Assembly (NCBI GenBank): GCA_003864495.1
Contig: ML133438.1
Span: forward strand, 62,001 to 126,000
Direction of reading: 5' to 3'
Length of the DNA stretch: 64,000 nucleotides
DNA from: Nemopilema nomurai
Taxonomy: Eukaryota; Cnidaria; Scyphozoa; Rhizostomeae; Rhizostomatidae
A program made the position numbers and the translations under genes. This document shows positions 38,949 through 50,027 of the stretch, in pieces (within the stretch, counting starts at the first letter, position 1; each line of letters begins with the position of its first letter). Under the pieces are notes generated by a model. The model saw only the letters and a program-made list of their open reading frames with translations. It was not told where the DNA came from and searched no databases.

Positions 38949-39803
38949 AGTTGTCCTCCTAGATAACCATTAATGTGTCCTTGGGTGTTAGCGAACGTAG
39001 CCAGATTCTGTGAAATCAAGACTGTTATGCTGACCCATCGAAACATGAATTTGCTGGAGTTGCCATGGACTCGATAACAGGTTATGCTGTATACAGGTAT
39101 CTTATCCATCTGCCGAGTGCTGTCTCGAGCTGATTAAAAAGTAATCACACAAGATTTGGTGGCCGGATTGACCGTTAAGAATAGTGTTGAGTATTACCGC
39201 AGCGAGTGTTTAGCATATAGGCGTAAGAACCTGAGGCATAGGTCCAAGCGGGGGAGTGTAGTAATAATGGGGAGGAGCTCACAACATGTCTGTTGTCAAG
39301 ACAACAAAGATGCCTTTGGCGCAGCGCTACTACGAGGCTCTGGCTGGGAGTAAGGAGTCGGGTATTTTCAGTACTGGTTGGGTAGTGGGACAGTTTGATG
39401 CCGTTTTTCTAAAGTACTCGAACCAAAGCACTGCTTGCTAAGTCGAGAGGCTTCTTCGTTTCGAGGGCATGGGGATCAACTCGTGTAAATCTTAGCAATT
39501 TGAAGGGACATTTTGAGCAACATTTTATTAACAGGTTTTTGTTACATATCCAGACCGTATTTTCACAGGAATACACTTTCTACTTAAAGCTTCCTATGAA
39601 TCAGATCTGCATGGATGCATCAAGACAAATGTGCATTCATATGTAGAAGATTCGGTGAACACAAAAGGCATGAGACGTAAAGAGCTATTCAAGATGCTAC
39701 TTTTCTACAGCCCGTTTTGTTTCATCAAGTATAAGTAACAGTGCCAACAATGTATAATTAGTAGGATTTTTGTATCCGGTCTTTCTAATAAAGAAATACT
39801 ATA
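38949..39803. other. Intergenic between RTK 3' end and annexin 5' end
   Basis: About 850 bases holding the annexin 5' flank and the presumed RTK 3' UTR. The segment around 39150-39480 is less AT-rich than its surroundings but has no gene I can support. Confidence 0.5.
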
Positions 39804-42800
39804 CTAAAATTCCAAATCGAATTCAAAATCCACAGCGCTTTTAAAAGAAGGATATGAATAATATGGATTGTTGAAATCGATATTAAAATCAAGATAGGGA
39901 GTGTCTTTAGACATGAGCGTTTCCAGCTGCTGCTTGACTGTTGAAAAGCATGGCCTCTGCTTAGGGTTCTCTTGCCAGCAATGGAGCATCAACGAGTATC
40001 TGAAACAAAGGCCAGGAATTACAGCGATGATTGAACATCAGTCCTGTTATACAAAAACAATGTACTGATTATAAGGCAAAATTAATTTTTTAGAAAATAA
40101 TTAGGGTTGCTGGTGCTATACAAAATGAAATAGTAAATTGTAAGTATAAACAGTTTTAAAGTTTGTATAATCCCATCTACGTAGAAAAATGCCGAAGGTA
40201 TAAACGGGTGAAGTGAATCAAACAGCAGAAAGCACAGAGCTTAAAGATCAATTCTCTAACAAAAGAGACACCAGCCTTCTTTGTCCATTCCCTATCTGTT
40301 ACTGCAATACACTGCATAGTTTCGGACTAGTTAGGTACAAATGTCTTCTCTGAAACTCCTATGCAGAAAACTGGGTAGGCGGTTCCAGTACTTTTCCATG
40401 CTGAAAACTGACCAACCGTTGTTGTCTTGTTGTAAATAGACATAAGACGGGTTCTTAAAGAACTATTTTAATCAATGGTCGAATAATGAATTTTCAAGTA
40501 TTTCGATCGTATTCAGATCACATGAAAAGTGTTCATACATTTCTTCAGAGCAGTTTTCTGGCCTTTCCATCCGTCCACCAGACTTTAAAAAGTTTACTGT
40601 CTCTAGGGCTGTCATTGCCGAGTATGGAGCACCTCCTAAAAGAAAAAAAAACACCTCTTCATACATTAGCATACATCTTCCTTAATCTTCTCACATCTTT
40701 ATTTGTATCTGGAAATGGAAGGCTTTGAATCAGATAAGAGCATAACGCGTTAAGATAATGAGACTTAATAGAGAATGAAAGGTATAAGGTAAGTGAAAAT
40801 TGGCAAAAGTATGAAATGTTTCAAAAAGATTAGAAAGGACAACTCCCTGCTCTAGAGATACAAAAGATACAAAAGAATAAGTAATTTCCTCTATACCAGA
40901 GGTTCGGTCCCATCTCCTTATTTCAGCATTGAAGATAAAGGGTCTCTTCGTAACCTGAATATGGGATGCGCTTCTATCTAAAAAGCCTCCCACAAACTTG
41001 AAGACGCATCCTATGCGTCTGCAGAAAGCTTCTGCTTTCAGTAAATGTTGTGAGATATATTCATTTCTTACAAAACATGTAATGCTTTATCAAAATGAAT
41101 GGAATTGGCATGATTTGCGGTTCATAAGCATTCGAGCAAGTGTGAATACTTTGAAAAGGGGTCAACACAACGTACCTAATGTTACCAACTCAAACAGTAC
41201 AACGCCAAAAGACCAGCTGAAACGTAAAGACAAAAGATGGCACATTTGTCTCAAATCAATTGTGGAAAGGCTTTAAATGTTCGGATAAGCAGCTTCAGAT
41301 TAAGCAAGTATAAATATCGCTTGGTACTAAAGTTAAGCTCCATAATACACAAAAGTAGCGAATGTTTATTCCTTTTTGAAAAGGTGCAAATAATAGTGTC
41401 TTGTTTGCTAATGGATAATTTATCATATCCTTTTTATATACTACTACTTATTAAGACAAAATTTCCGAAAATAACAGATTTCACATGCTTCCCAGAAAAT
41501 TCACTAAAATAGCTTTCATTTCAACTTCAAAAATGTTAACTTGTTAGGTTGAATTCTCTGTTTTAGCCTTGGTCAGCTTTCGTTTGTCCTCCTTTGATCA
41601 GTTGTATTTGAGCAATAACCAAGCCCTTTTCTGGAGAAAAGCAAATTCAAATGATTTGAAATTTAGATGCTACCTTCAGAGAATAAATATCTATACTTAA
41701 GACCCAAAGAAACAGCAGGCATTCAGGTCGCTAATGGAATCAAAATGATATAATCATATTTATTGTGCTGCTGCAACTTACACATCAGAAAGCTTTGAAA
41801 ATATTCGGTTAATTATTGCTTCGATTGGCATCCATTTGATCGGAAGCTTGTGGCAGTCTTTTGTAACATATGTATTCTCAGCGTCTAAAAATCGACTTAA
41901 TCCAAAATCAGCAATCTTGCAAGACTGATTTGGCCCCAAAAGAACATTTCTCGCAGCGAGATCACGATGAACTATATTCTTGAATGCTATGTATTCCTAG
42001 CAAACAAAATTATAATCTTATTTTAAGAACAACTAAATTAAAGTATTTGTTATAAAAGTTTTTCTGCACATCTTAATAAGCTGTAACTCTTCACTACAAA
42101 GTAAACACTTCTCGATATTTCTATCTCAAAGTTGAGCTCATTTTTACCATGCTTTCTAAACTGGTACATACTGATCAAAATATTTTAACAAAAATCATTT
42201 ATTCAGCCAAACACGTTTTACTTAAAAATTCTCGTCCACAAGGGTTTAGAAAAAGCTGTACGTTTGGGGGTTCACGCTTAGATAATGCCATGAATACAAA
42301 AATCAAAATGCCCACCATTCCACGTGATATCTGCCACGCAATTCTAAGCAGGTCGGTTGTCGTTAAACTCAATGCATTCTGATCAATCGGCTCCAAGTAA
42401 TCTGAACCTTTCTGCCAATGAATAATAGTTTTTTTCTGTTCAGCATTGGATAAGCAATGACATTCTTGACTTATTCATAAGAAATTATATTCAAGGAGAA
42501 ACGAAAATTCTAATGTTTGACAGAATTCAAATCTATGAATCTATGATCATTTTTCTAACTTGGATGAATGTTTAAAGCAACCACCTCACAGCACAGTTTT
42601 GGAAAAAGTTGGTTTAACCAGCCAACGGTCATTGATGGAAATCATAAACTTATTATAGACTGTCGCATGACTATAGTTGATAAGCAATAAGAATAAACTT
42701 TGCGATACTGTGTCTCATAGGCCTTTATCAATTCTATGAAAACCTTTTCAACATTTACTTTATCAATAGACAGTTGTAGAGCAATACATTTAAATTACAA

Positions 42801-43746
42801 GTTTCGATAATGCTTTGAAAAACAAGGAAGAAATTTTTAATGCCTTCACTATTTTAGTATCTGAAATGTAATTCAGTTACTTGCTTTTTTAAATTTTGGT
42901 GCTATGCCTTCCAAGCTCCTGTGAAACCTTAGCAGTGAAGGAAAGCAGCGGAGTAAAGTGTTCTGGCTTCTTGGGCAGCTATTCTCTTGAATTCCGTCTG
43001 CAGACTTACTAATTACTGTAGACTCACTAAGTACACACTGGTCAAGACTCATTAAGTAATCAAATTCGAACAAAGCTCTGCTAAAGTAAATAAGCATACT
43101 TGAATGGTTTAATCCTAGTTTGACCTTGCAAATAACTTTTCAATCAAGGCCATAGTTTATAGGAGCGATTCAACAAACGCGTAACATGACAAACAGAAAA
43201 CTCTGGAAAATGGATCTGTCACCTGCGACTGAATCCGCGCCCTCTCTTTTCGGAGGCACTGAAGCAAGCTTCCGTGTTCCATAAATTCTATGACCAGACA
43301 TGGCAACAGCTCTTTTGTAATACATCCAAGCATTGCAACAACATTGTCGTGGAAACCAAGATGCTTCATCAGCTCAATTTCATTTAACAGATCCGATTGT
43401 TGTTGACTGTTTGCAGTACCTTTGAAGAATAATCATAGATACACCAACATGGATTTGCTAAATAGACTTATTGAAAGAAGACCAATAAAACAGTTGAAAA
43501 ATCACCATAGAATCAAAGTGATACCAGTAATTCTTCTAAGCTGTGGTTTATGCAAAGTATTAGGACAAACCTTCCACAATCTTGACCGCTACCTTCCTGT
43601 TTTGAGCGAATAAAGTTTTAGCTGACTGCCATGATTTGCATTGCAGCAGTTTGGCCGTGTACACTACCCCAAAAGCACCAGTTCCAAGGACCTCCCCCAA
43701 TTCTATGTTCGTCCTTGAAAGCTCCCATGGGTCATGGTTGTCATCA
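39804..43746 (-). other. Tyrosine kinase domain exons
   Basis: Seven exons carry all kinase subdomains: GTGAFGVVY, KVAVKIVEG, NEIELMKHLGFHDNVV, hinge EFMEHGSLLQCL, HRDLAARN, IADFGLSR, SDVWSFGVVLFELVTLG, GGAPYSAM and CWQENPKQRP. The insert between the two hinge-region helices is short. A single Tyr (NTYVTKDC) lies in the activation loop where FGFRs have a YY pair. Confidence 0.92.
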
Positions 43747-46700
43747 CTGCAATTTCAATTCCGCAGTTTGTCAATAAGGGATGTAATTGCTAAAATTCCA
43801 CAGTGATAAAAGAGTAACTGCCTTGAGGCATTTTTGGGGAGAGAAGGGATGAGCCAAGTTCAGTTTTCCGTAAATCTTTCAATCATAAATCCTCTTCAAT
43901 TTGACAGCGAGATTATCAAGCAATTGCTAAAAAAAAATTTCGATGTAGCAGAGAATTATCTTCTGGTCATATTGTTGCAGTACCATAGAACCGAAGTTGG
44001 GTGAAAGCATTTCTTTCAGCAACTATCGCATACCATACTTTCAAAGTAAACTTGTCGAGTTTGGCTTAAAACATGGAAGTTTCTCAAAAGCCAAACGAGC
44101 AATGAGATCCAGCTGAACCATGCAGCTAATAATCCTGTCAAAAGCTTTGCCACATATTGTAATAATCATTTACAGAGTTTGCATAATCATTTATCATAAT
44201 CAATTTATCATTTTTGCATAATCAAGATGTGTTTGCATAATGATTTAGCATCATTCAACATTGAAGGACCATTTCCATTCATTGAGAGCATGCCAATTTC
44301 AATATGTTTACAGTAGTGTTTATATCTTTTAGAGACATCAAATGTCAAATTTTTTCAGCTAATATTTCCGCCTTTCCAGAAAACACTTTCCACTTTGTGC
44401 TATACATATATATACTTAACCTGTCTGATGTACGCGTAGTAATGTTTTTCCCATTGACAGCTTTTCTTCTTCTTTTCACTCTTACTCTTATCACAAAGAT
44501 GAGAAGAAGAGCAAAAAGAAATGCTGCTCCAATCGACATTCCTATAGTCATGGCATCTGAAATGTGCATCGAATTAAAAACTCAAAGAAATAGTAAAATC
44601 TAATTAGACCAGAAGTCTCGTCACTTCTTGGAATACTGGGTAGAAAGTAACAATTTCAATTCTATAATGTTAATATTTTCGAATCTTCTTTCTTAATGAC
44701 GTTTTTACAAGTTGCTAGCTAAAACTTAGCCTAACGTATCAAAGAAACCTAGAATTCAGATTCACTTCAATATATGTACAATAAACATAGGCAGAATCTA
44801 GCAACAATAAGCCCTAGAATACATTTCATAATGATTTCCATATGTTTAGAAAAATGAATCATTACCTGGTTCTCTGTTGCTGTTGATTTTATCTAAGAAA
44901 AAACTGCGTCAATACCTTAAGAAAATATTTTAATATAGTTTCGAAAGCTAACGAATAATGCAATATACAGTTTTTTTCATTTTATTTTTTTCTTAATCTA
45001 TGTTTGTTGAGTTCTTTGTTACATAATCATTTTTGACAGGAAGCGCAAAATATAGCAAATGTATCAAAAAGATCAGTTGTGTGAGAATCAAGCTCTGTTC
45101 TCAGTAATCTTATACAACTAATTAGAGTGCTTTCTACTCTAAAACACCGCAGGCTGGTTAAAGTAAGACATGGACTTCATTTACCATGATCAAAAGCCTA
45201 CATAAGAGATTCGCATACCTGGCAAAATCTGTCTGTACTTGATTGCAAATGAAACGTGTCCATTTCTTTTTTGTGCAAAATACCGCACTGTCGCAAATCT
45301 GTTTGGCACATTAAGAACAGGTAGTGTAATTGTCTCACAGTACCTGGCGACAGTACGCGAAGAGGCACTGGGCCCGTTCAGTACTTGCAGGTTGTGCTCT
45401 GTGCAATTGGGTTTTTCAGGTAATTGCATGTTGGTGAAGATCAGTCTGATGTGGTGGCCTTCGTCAACAGTGATTCGCCATAAGCAGTCGATCTGCTTGG
45501 CTCTGTACACGGAAGACGACTTAATCTCTCCACTTGGTTGTCTGAATCTCCACTCACATGCTATGAACAAGCAATAAAGGTTATCTAGAATATGGATGAC
45601 CTACTTCACCCTGAGCCTGCGAAGAGGAGAGAGAGGATTGGCAAAAGCACAAGGTCAAGAAATATCTCGAAATTAATATCAATATCAGCATTTGAAGCAA
45701 TAAATTCAGTATTTGAATTAGCTAGAATGCATTTGATCAACGCGACACTTCCTGAACATTCCTGAATATAATAATCGTTCGAAAAGTTTTCTTTGAAACA
45801 AGTCTCATTGCACTGGACAGCAAATGATATATTTACAAATTTAGTGTTTATTTACAAAGTGTTCAACTATCATATAATGATCAAACGATGACATAACTAA
45901 TGTAGCAAGCTTCTTACAGGCAAACAGAGATCTCAGCTTTGCTTGCTGGACGTTTGCTCAGAATGACTTTTCAAATTATATTCAGCACACTTTAAAAGTT
46001 AGCACATGCACAAACATGTAAGCAAGATGCTCTTACATCTTTTTATCAGGGTATTCTTGTATCTGGTCTCATTCGCTGCCCTGTCCAGCTGACCAAATTC
46101 ACAGTAACAGCTGTTGGCATCTATTTCGTCAACCGTCGCGGCATCAGCAACAGCGTCATGTTTGTTTCTGATCGTTGAGCAGGCTTTGTAGCATTCCTGT
46201 TCACGGCCATGTCTACGGATGCTTTTTCTGCTAACAGATACACCTTTTCCTGTATGCCACTGTGGAGCCTGAAGGATCTCTACAACACAAGGCAACGCCT
46301 TCAGTGCTTGGTTTAGGCACTTTGCAAACAGAAGGTGTGATGTATGATTCCGGCGTACTTTATAAGTGCTAGAAAAAGCGGAACTATTTTTCGCATACTT
46401 AAAAGTACTTTTTTCGTCCGACACTCCTCAGAGTATGCAAACGTCGTATAATTGGGCAAGCTAGGTCGTCCTTTCACCTAGGTGTTTTGGAGTCTGTCTA
46501 TATTTCAATGGAAAATCCCATTCTTTGTAGACAGAAAAAGTTCGTCTTTTCCCTTGGGCTCTTCTAAAGTGAGGTATTAAGTAACGCAGATTGGTCAATT
46601 ATAACCAATCACGCGCTCTGCTTATCACCCTCTAGTGTTTTCGATCCGCATCTGGCTATTTATTCGGTCAGTTTTTGGTTATCTTCCGACGTTTGCATAC

Positions 46701-48273
46701 TGAGGAGTGTCGGACGAAAAAAGTACTTTTAAGTATGCGAAAAATAGTTCCGCTTTTTCTAGCAATTGTGAAGTTTTGTACCACAAAGCACTTGTTCACA
46801 TACTTTATAAGTGTAAAAACAAATAGGTAAATAAACCTTATAAACTTTAAAAACCAGCAGATAAAAGCTGCTAGTTTTCCACTGTGATAACATAATTACG
46901 TGCAAACTTCTAATATTCTTTAGATTTTCCCATTCCTTTTTCACTAACGATTTCTGCTCAGTGCAAGATGACCAAACACTAAACTAGTATATCGTTTGGT
47001 GAATGGTATTATTTGGTGTTCTTAACTCAATGTACATCACTACTCTTCTAGTCGATGACAGTTCTAATGAGCTTTATGGAAAGACTTCATTATAGAAACT
47101 GAAAGGTAACGCTTCGTACCGTAATCAATGACCGCATTTTGGTAAGAATCTGAAAATTGCCTCCCAACCTGGCCATATATGCAAATACATAGCCCGTCGT
47201 TAACACCCAAGCCATAATTCACTCCATCAGGCAAATTGGAATGACTGTTCGGCGTCCTGGCACACTGGTAATAACAGTCATTAGGCTGCCTAAAATTTCC
47301 GATGTAAGAGAAGAAGGGACCCTCTGAAGTGTAGCCATTGAATCCCCAGAAACTGCCGGCCCATTTCGGAAGTAACGGTACATAGACAGCAGACTCTTCA
47401 TCTACATCGAAAAAAAAATTTCTTTAACAGGTCCTACTTGAATACAATCAATGAGAGAATAAAGTAATTTCATTTATAAATTAAAGCAGTCTCATTTCAT
47501 AATTAAAGTAGTAATTTTCTACTCGTTATTTCACAAGATTCAAAATAACTTTCTACGACAATTGTAAGCTCCAAACCACGAACAATTCTCTTTTATATTT
47601 CATCAAAGTATTTTGTGTCAGAACAATCCGACAACCCCAAGTACAAACCATGCATGAAATCTGACGAAACTCAAAAATGGGGGAGGACAACATTTTCAAA
47701 TTCTGTAGCTCAATGTGTAATAATTTAAAAAGCCTTTTTAACAAACTTCAAAAAGGTAAAATTAGCTGGAATGTTTGGGCATGTTCGTTGCTCTACTAAC
47801 TTACAGTTTATATTTGCATTGATCCAACCAAGTCCTCTAACTTCTCTTCCAGTCTGACCGATTTGACATACACAATAACGCTGACTCGCAAAGTACGAGA
47901 CGCCATTAGGAGTCTTCCCTTCCTGGGTCAAGCCTTTACAAAACTGATAGCACTGCTTCTTATTGTCGACGAAAGTGGACTTAGAACTCTTTCCACCCGT
48001 TCCTATACCATCATGCCACGGCACTGATTCTGTTTTTGTATGAAAAGTAAAGTCACAGGGCTTGAATGGAGTTTGTAGAGAAGCGTGGGAGAAAGATTAA
48101 AAGAGCTTCGTCCAGCAATGTAAATTCTTTGTGAATATGACTGATGGGACTTGTAGCACATGTAATTAAGACAGATTAGTCTTTTTATAAGCAATGAACA
48201 TACCCTGGGGAAGAGTGTCCTCCAAGATGAAGATCACAAACAGCCACGTATAAGCTATTGAGTATCGCTGCAT
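39804..48273 (-). CDS. Receptor tyrosine kinase: three CYxxC modules, CUB, TM, kinase
   Basis: Single-pass receptor kinase predicted to phosphorylate tyrosines after extracellular ligand binding. Fourteen exons: 48273-48204, 48029-47805, 47401-47120, 46249-46037, 45560-45219, 44892-44866, 44556-44421, 43746-43571, 43419-43223, 42411-42316, 41996-41782, 41216-41176, 40635-40539, 39999-39804. They total 2313 nt, in frame throughout, 770 residues. Signal peptide 1-23; Cys-rich modules about 24-98, 99-192 and 193-263; CUB about 264-377; TM about 389-410. Kinase: GTGAFG loop near 453, VAVK Lys near 487, HRDLAARN near 598, DFG near 618, SDVWSFG, and CWQENPKQRP near the end. All catalytic residues are present, so it should be active. 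The APE motif reads PIE (KWMPIEAI). The tail holds NPYY and other Tyr. Kinase is FGFR/RET-like by eye; orthology not assigned. Confidence 0.94.
44178..44241. repeat. Short repeats of tttgcataat
   Basis: Three copies (near 44178, 44214 and 44232) among related octamer-like fragments, in an RTK intron. AT-rich and possibly chance; could be an enhancer-like cluster. Confidence 0.3.
45219..45560 (-). other. CUB domain exon of the RTK
   Basis: One 342-nt phase 1-1 exon with four Cys in CUB spacing (CEWRF, IDCLWRI, KPNCTEH, ARYCET), the hydrophobic pattern HHIRLIFTNMQL, and an FAIKYRQ end typical of the last CUB strand. CUB domains mediate protein binding in extracellular receptors. Confidence 0.8.
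46037..48029 (-). other. Three tandem Cys-rich (WSC/PAN-like) modules of the RTK
   Basis: Each of exons 48029-47805, 47401-47120 and 46249-46037 encodes one module with the pattern CYxxC, a variable gap, then CxC followed by G-Q-x-x-x-R (QCYQFCKG...YCVCQIGQTGR; DCYYQCAR...LCICIYGQVGR; ECYKACST...SCYCEFGQLDR). Modules 1 and 2 also share NGVSY/DGVNY between the Cys groups. All three exons are phase 1-1. The layout resembles WSC carbohydrate-binding or PAN folds but is not a clear match to either. Confidence 0.75.
46369..46762. mobile_element. MITE-like element with ~75-bp terminal inverted repeats
   Basis: Bases 46373-46446 and 46687-46758 are inverted copies, near perfect over about 74 bp with one 2-bp indel; both ends read gaaaaagcggaac inward. 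CTAG flanks each end (a CTAG or TA target duplication; it is palindromic, so the two cannot be told apart). About 390 bp in total, with no open frame for a transposase in the core. It lies in the RTK intron between modules 2 and 3. A 12-mer actttataagtg abuts the left end and recurs about 40 bp beyond the right end. Confidence 0.82.
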
Positions 48274-50027
48274 CGTTTGAGGAATTTTCACACTCGCTCA
48301 AGGTAAGACTGAAGCATCAATACGTGGCCAGGGATATCAACTGTTTCACTGCAAGCAAACAAGGAGGAACCTAGCTTTGTAGTTATTTTATTATCTAGGC
48401 CACATCACGATTATCAACATTTGTTAATTCTAAACCTATGCAACCTTCATCTTTGCACAATTAAATTTAAAGGATTGGAAATTTTAACAAGGTAAACCAA
48501 CTAAAATTTCTAGCTGACATGCAGGTCTCTAGCTGAAAATCTCTACTCTAAAGTAATGTTAATAATTATTAGATATTTACAAAGTGGGGTGTTATTGCTG
48601 ATCACAAGAGCACTAAAATTTCAGGCGTTCAATGAATGGATCGAGTTCTGTCCATTCCGGTTATGGACATCATTCTTATGCACCCCCTGACTAAGCTCAT
48701 GGCTAAAAACATAAATGCTGTCGATGGCATTTCAATTTGTAGCTGTAATTCCGTGCAAATACTGCATATATGCAGCAGCTATGAAGGCTAAAAATTGAAC
48801 TTACATCCCTAAAAAATGAGATCACCTCCAATCACGCAGCAAGTTCTGCAGAATGGTTAACTACCACTCGAGGGGACAAAATTCCCGCCAATCTAGCGAG
48901 AGCCTGACGTAATTAGCCCGCTAGCCAACTCATTAATCCTATTTAAGTGAAAATTCTCATCTAAATTTTCATTTTAGATGCAGAATTCCATCCTAAACTT
49001 TGTGCAAATTCTTCACCCTATGCTGTGCGTTGTTGTAAAACAAATCTGTTGTGCCGAGTAGAATTCAACAGCTTTTTTGGACGCTTATTTGCCCGTCTGA
49101 TTATATTTCCTGGCTTTGCAGTCATTTCGCAGCCATTTCGGCAATAGTTCACAGAAACTGAGAGAAGAAAGCAAATTAGTTAATTAGTTATTGCTATATT
49201 AAAGCCAAATCATGCCCTGTAATGTCAGCATTTTCCCTATTTCAACTAATGAATTTGAAAAGTATACTCATTAATAATTACTGATGTGAGGCTAAAAAGA
49301 AGCTTTCTGTGAAAAATTTATGTCAATCGATTTCCCCAATTCAAGACCCAGGTGAGCTGCTTTTCAGGGTAAACCTGGGGGCAATTATCTGTGAATATCC
49401 TGCAGTCACAAGTGACATTGTTGAAAATAATAGATAGGGAATCGTTTCGGCGTCCATTCAAAAGAATCGTTTGCCTCACTCCCGAGGCAGCCTCGGTCCT
49501 GACACGGCGGTTACATTCCAAATGCTATATTCCGTTGACCCGTGTGCAATTTTCTAGTTCTTTTGTTGAATTGCTGTGATTTTTTCGGTTTCAACAAGAA
49601 TGAAGTTATACAGCTGGTTAGGGGATTAGAATTTATTTATAGTAGAAAGAAATGTAATAGAGTTGTTTGATTTGAAGCTACAAGGACATATTACTGCAAA
49701 AAAAACTGATAATAGAAGTAAAGAGAGGCCACAGCTTTCTGCTTTGCTATAGAAATCTATTCTTGGAAGTTGCTTTTTGGAGTAAACAGGAAAACACAGA
49801 TACACAACCACAGCCATTTAAAAAGACAGGCAGATATCACGTTTCATTCTTTTAGTCACAATCATCTGATAGAATTAACTTGTTTTAACTTGAATTATGT
49901 CCCTGTTCGCAATATTTGCTTAGGATATCTGCCTTCGGGTTCCTTGGAATGCTGAACAATAACGACCATCGCAACATGTCGGGTGCAGAGAATAAACAGT
50001 TGGCCAAAAGGTGGACTTGATTGCATC
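48274..50027. other. Intergenic between RTK 5' end and GPCR start
   Basis: Divergent promoter region for the minus-strand RTK and the plus-strand GPCR. A 67-codon minus-strand frame at 49318-49521 has two Cys pairs but no splice or family support. No motif was recognised with confidence. Confidence 0.5.

Noticed and set aside
49318..49521. Minus-strand frame with Cys pairs near the RTK 5' end
   Set aside because: Could look like another RTK module, but lacks the CYxxC/CxC pattern and splice sites and lies upstream of the signal-peptide exon.
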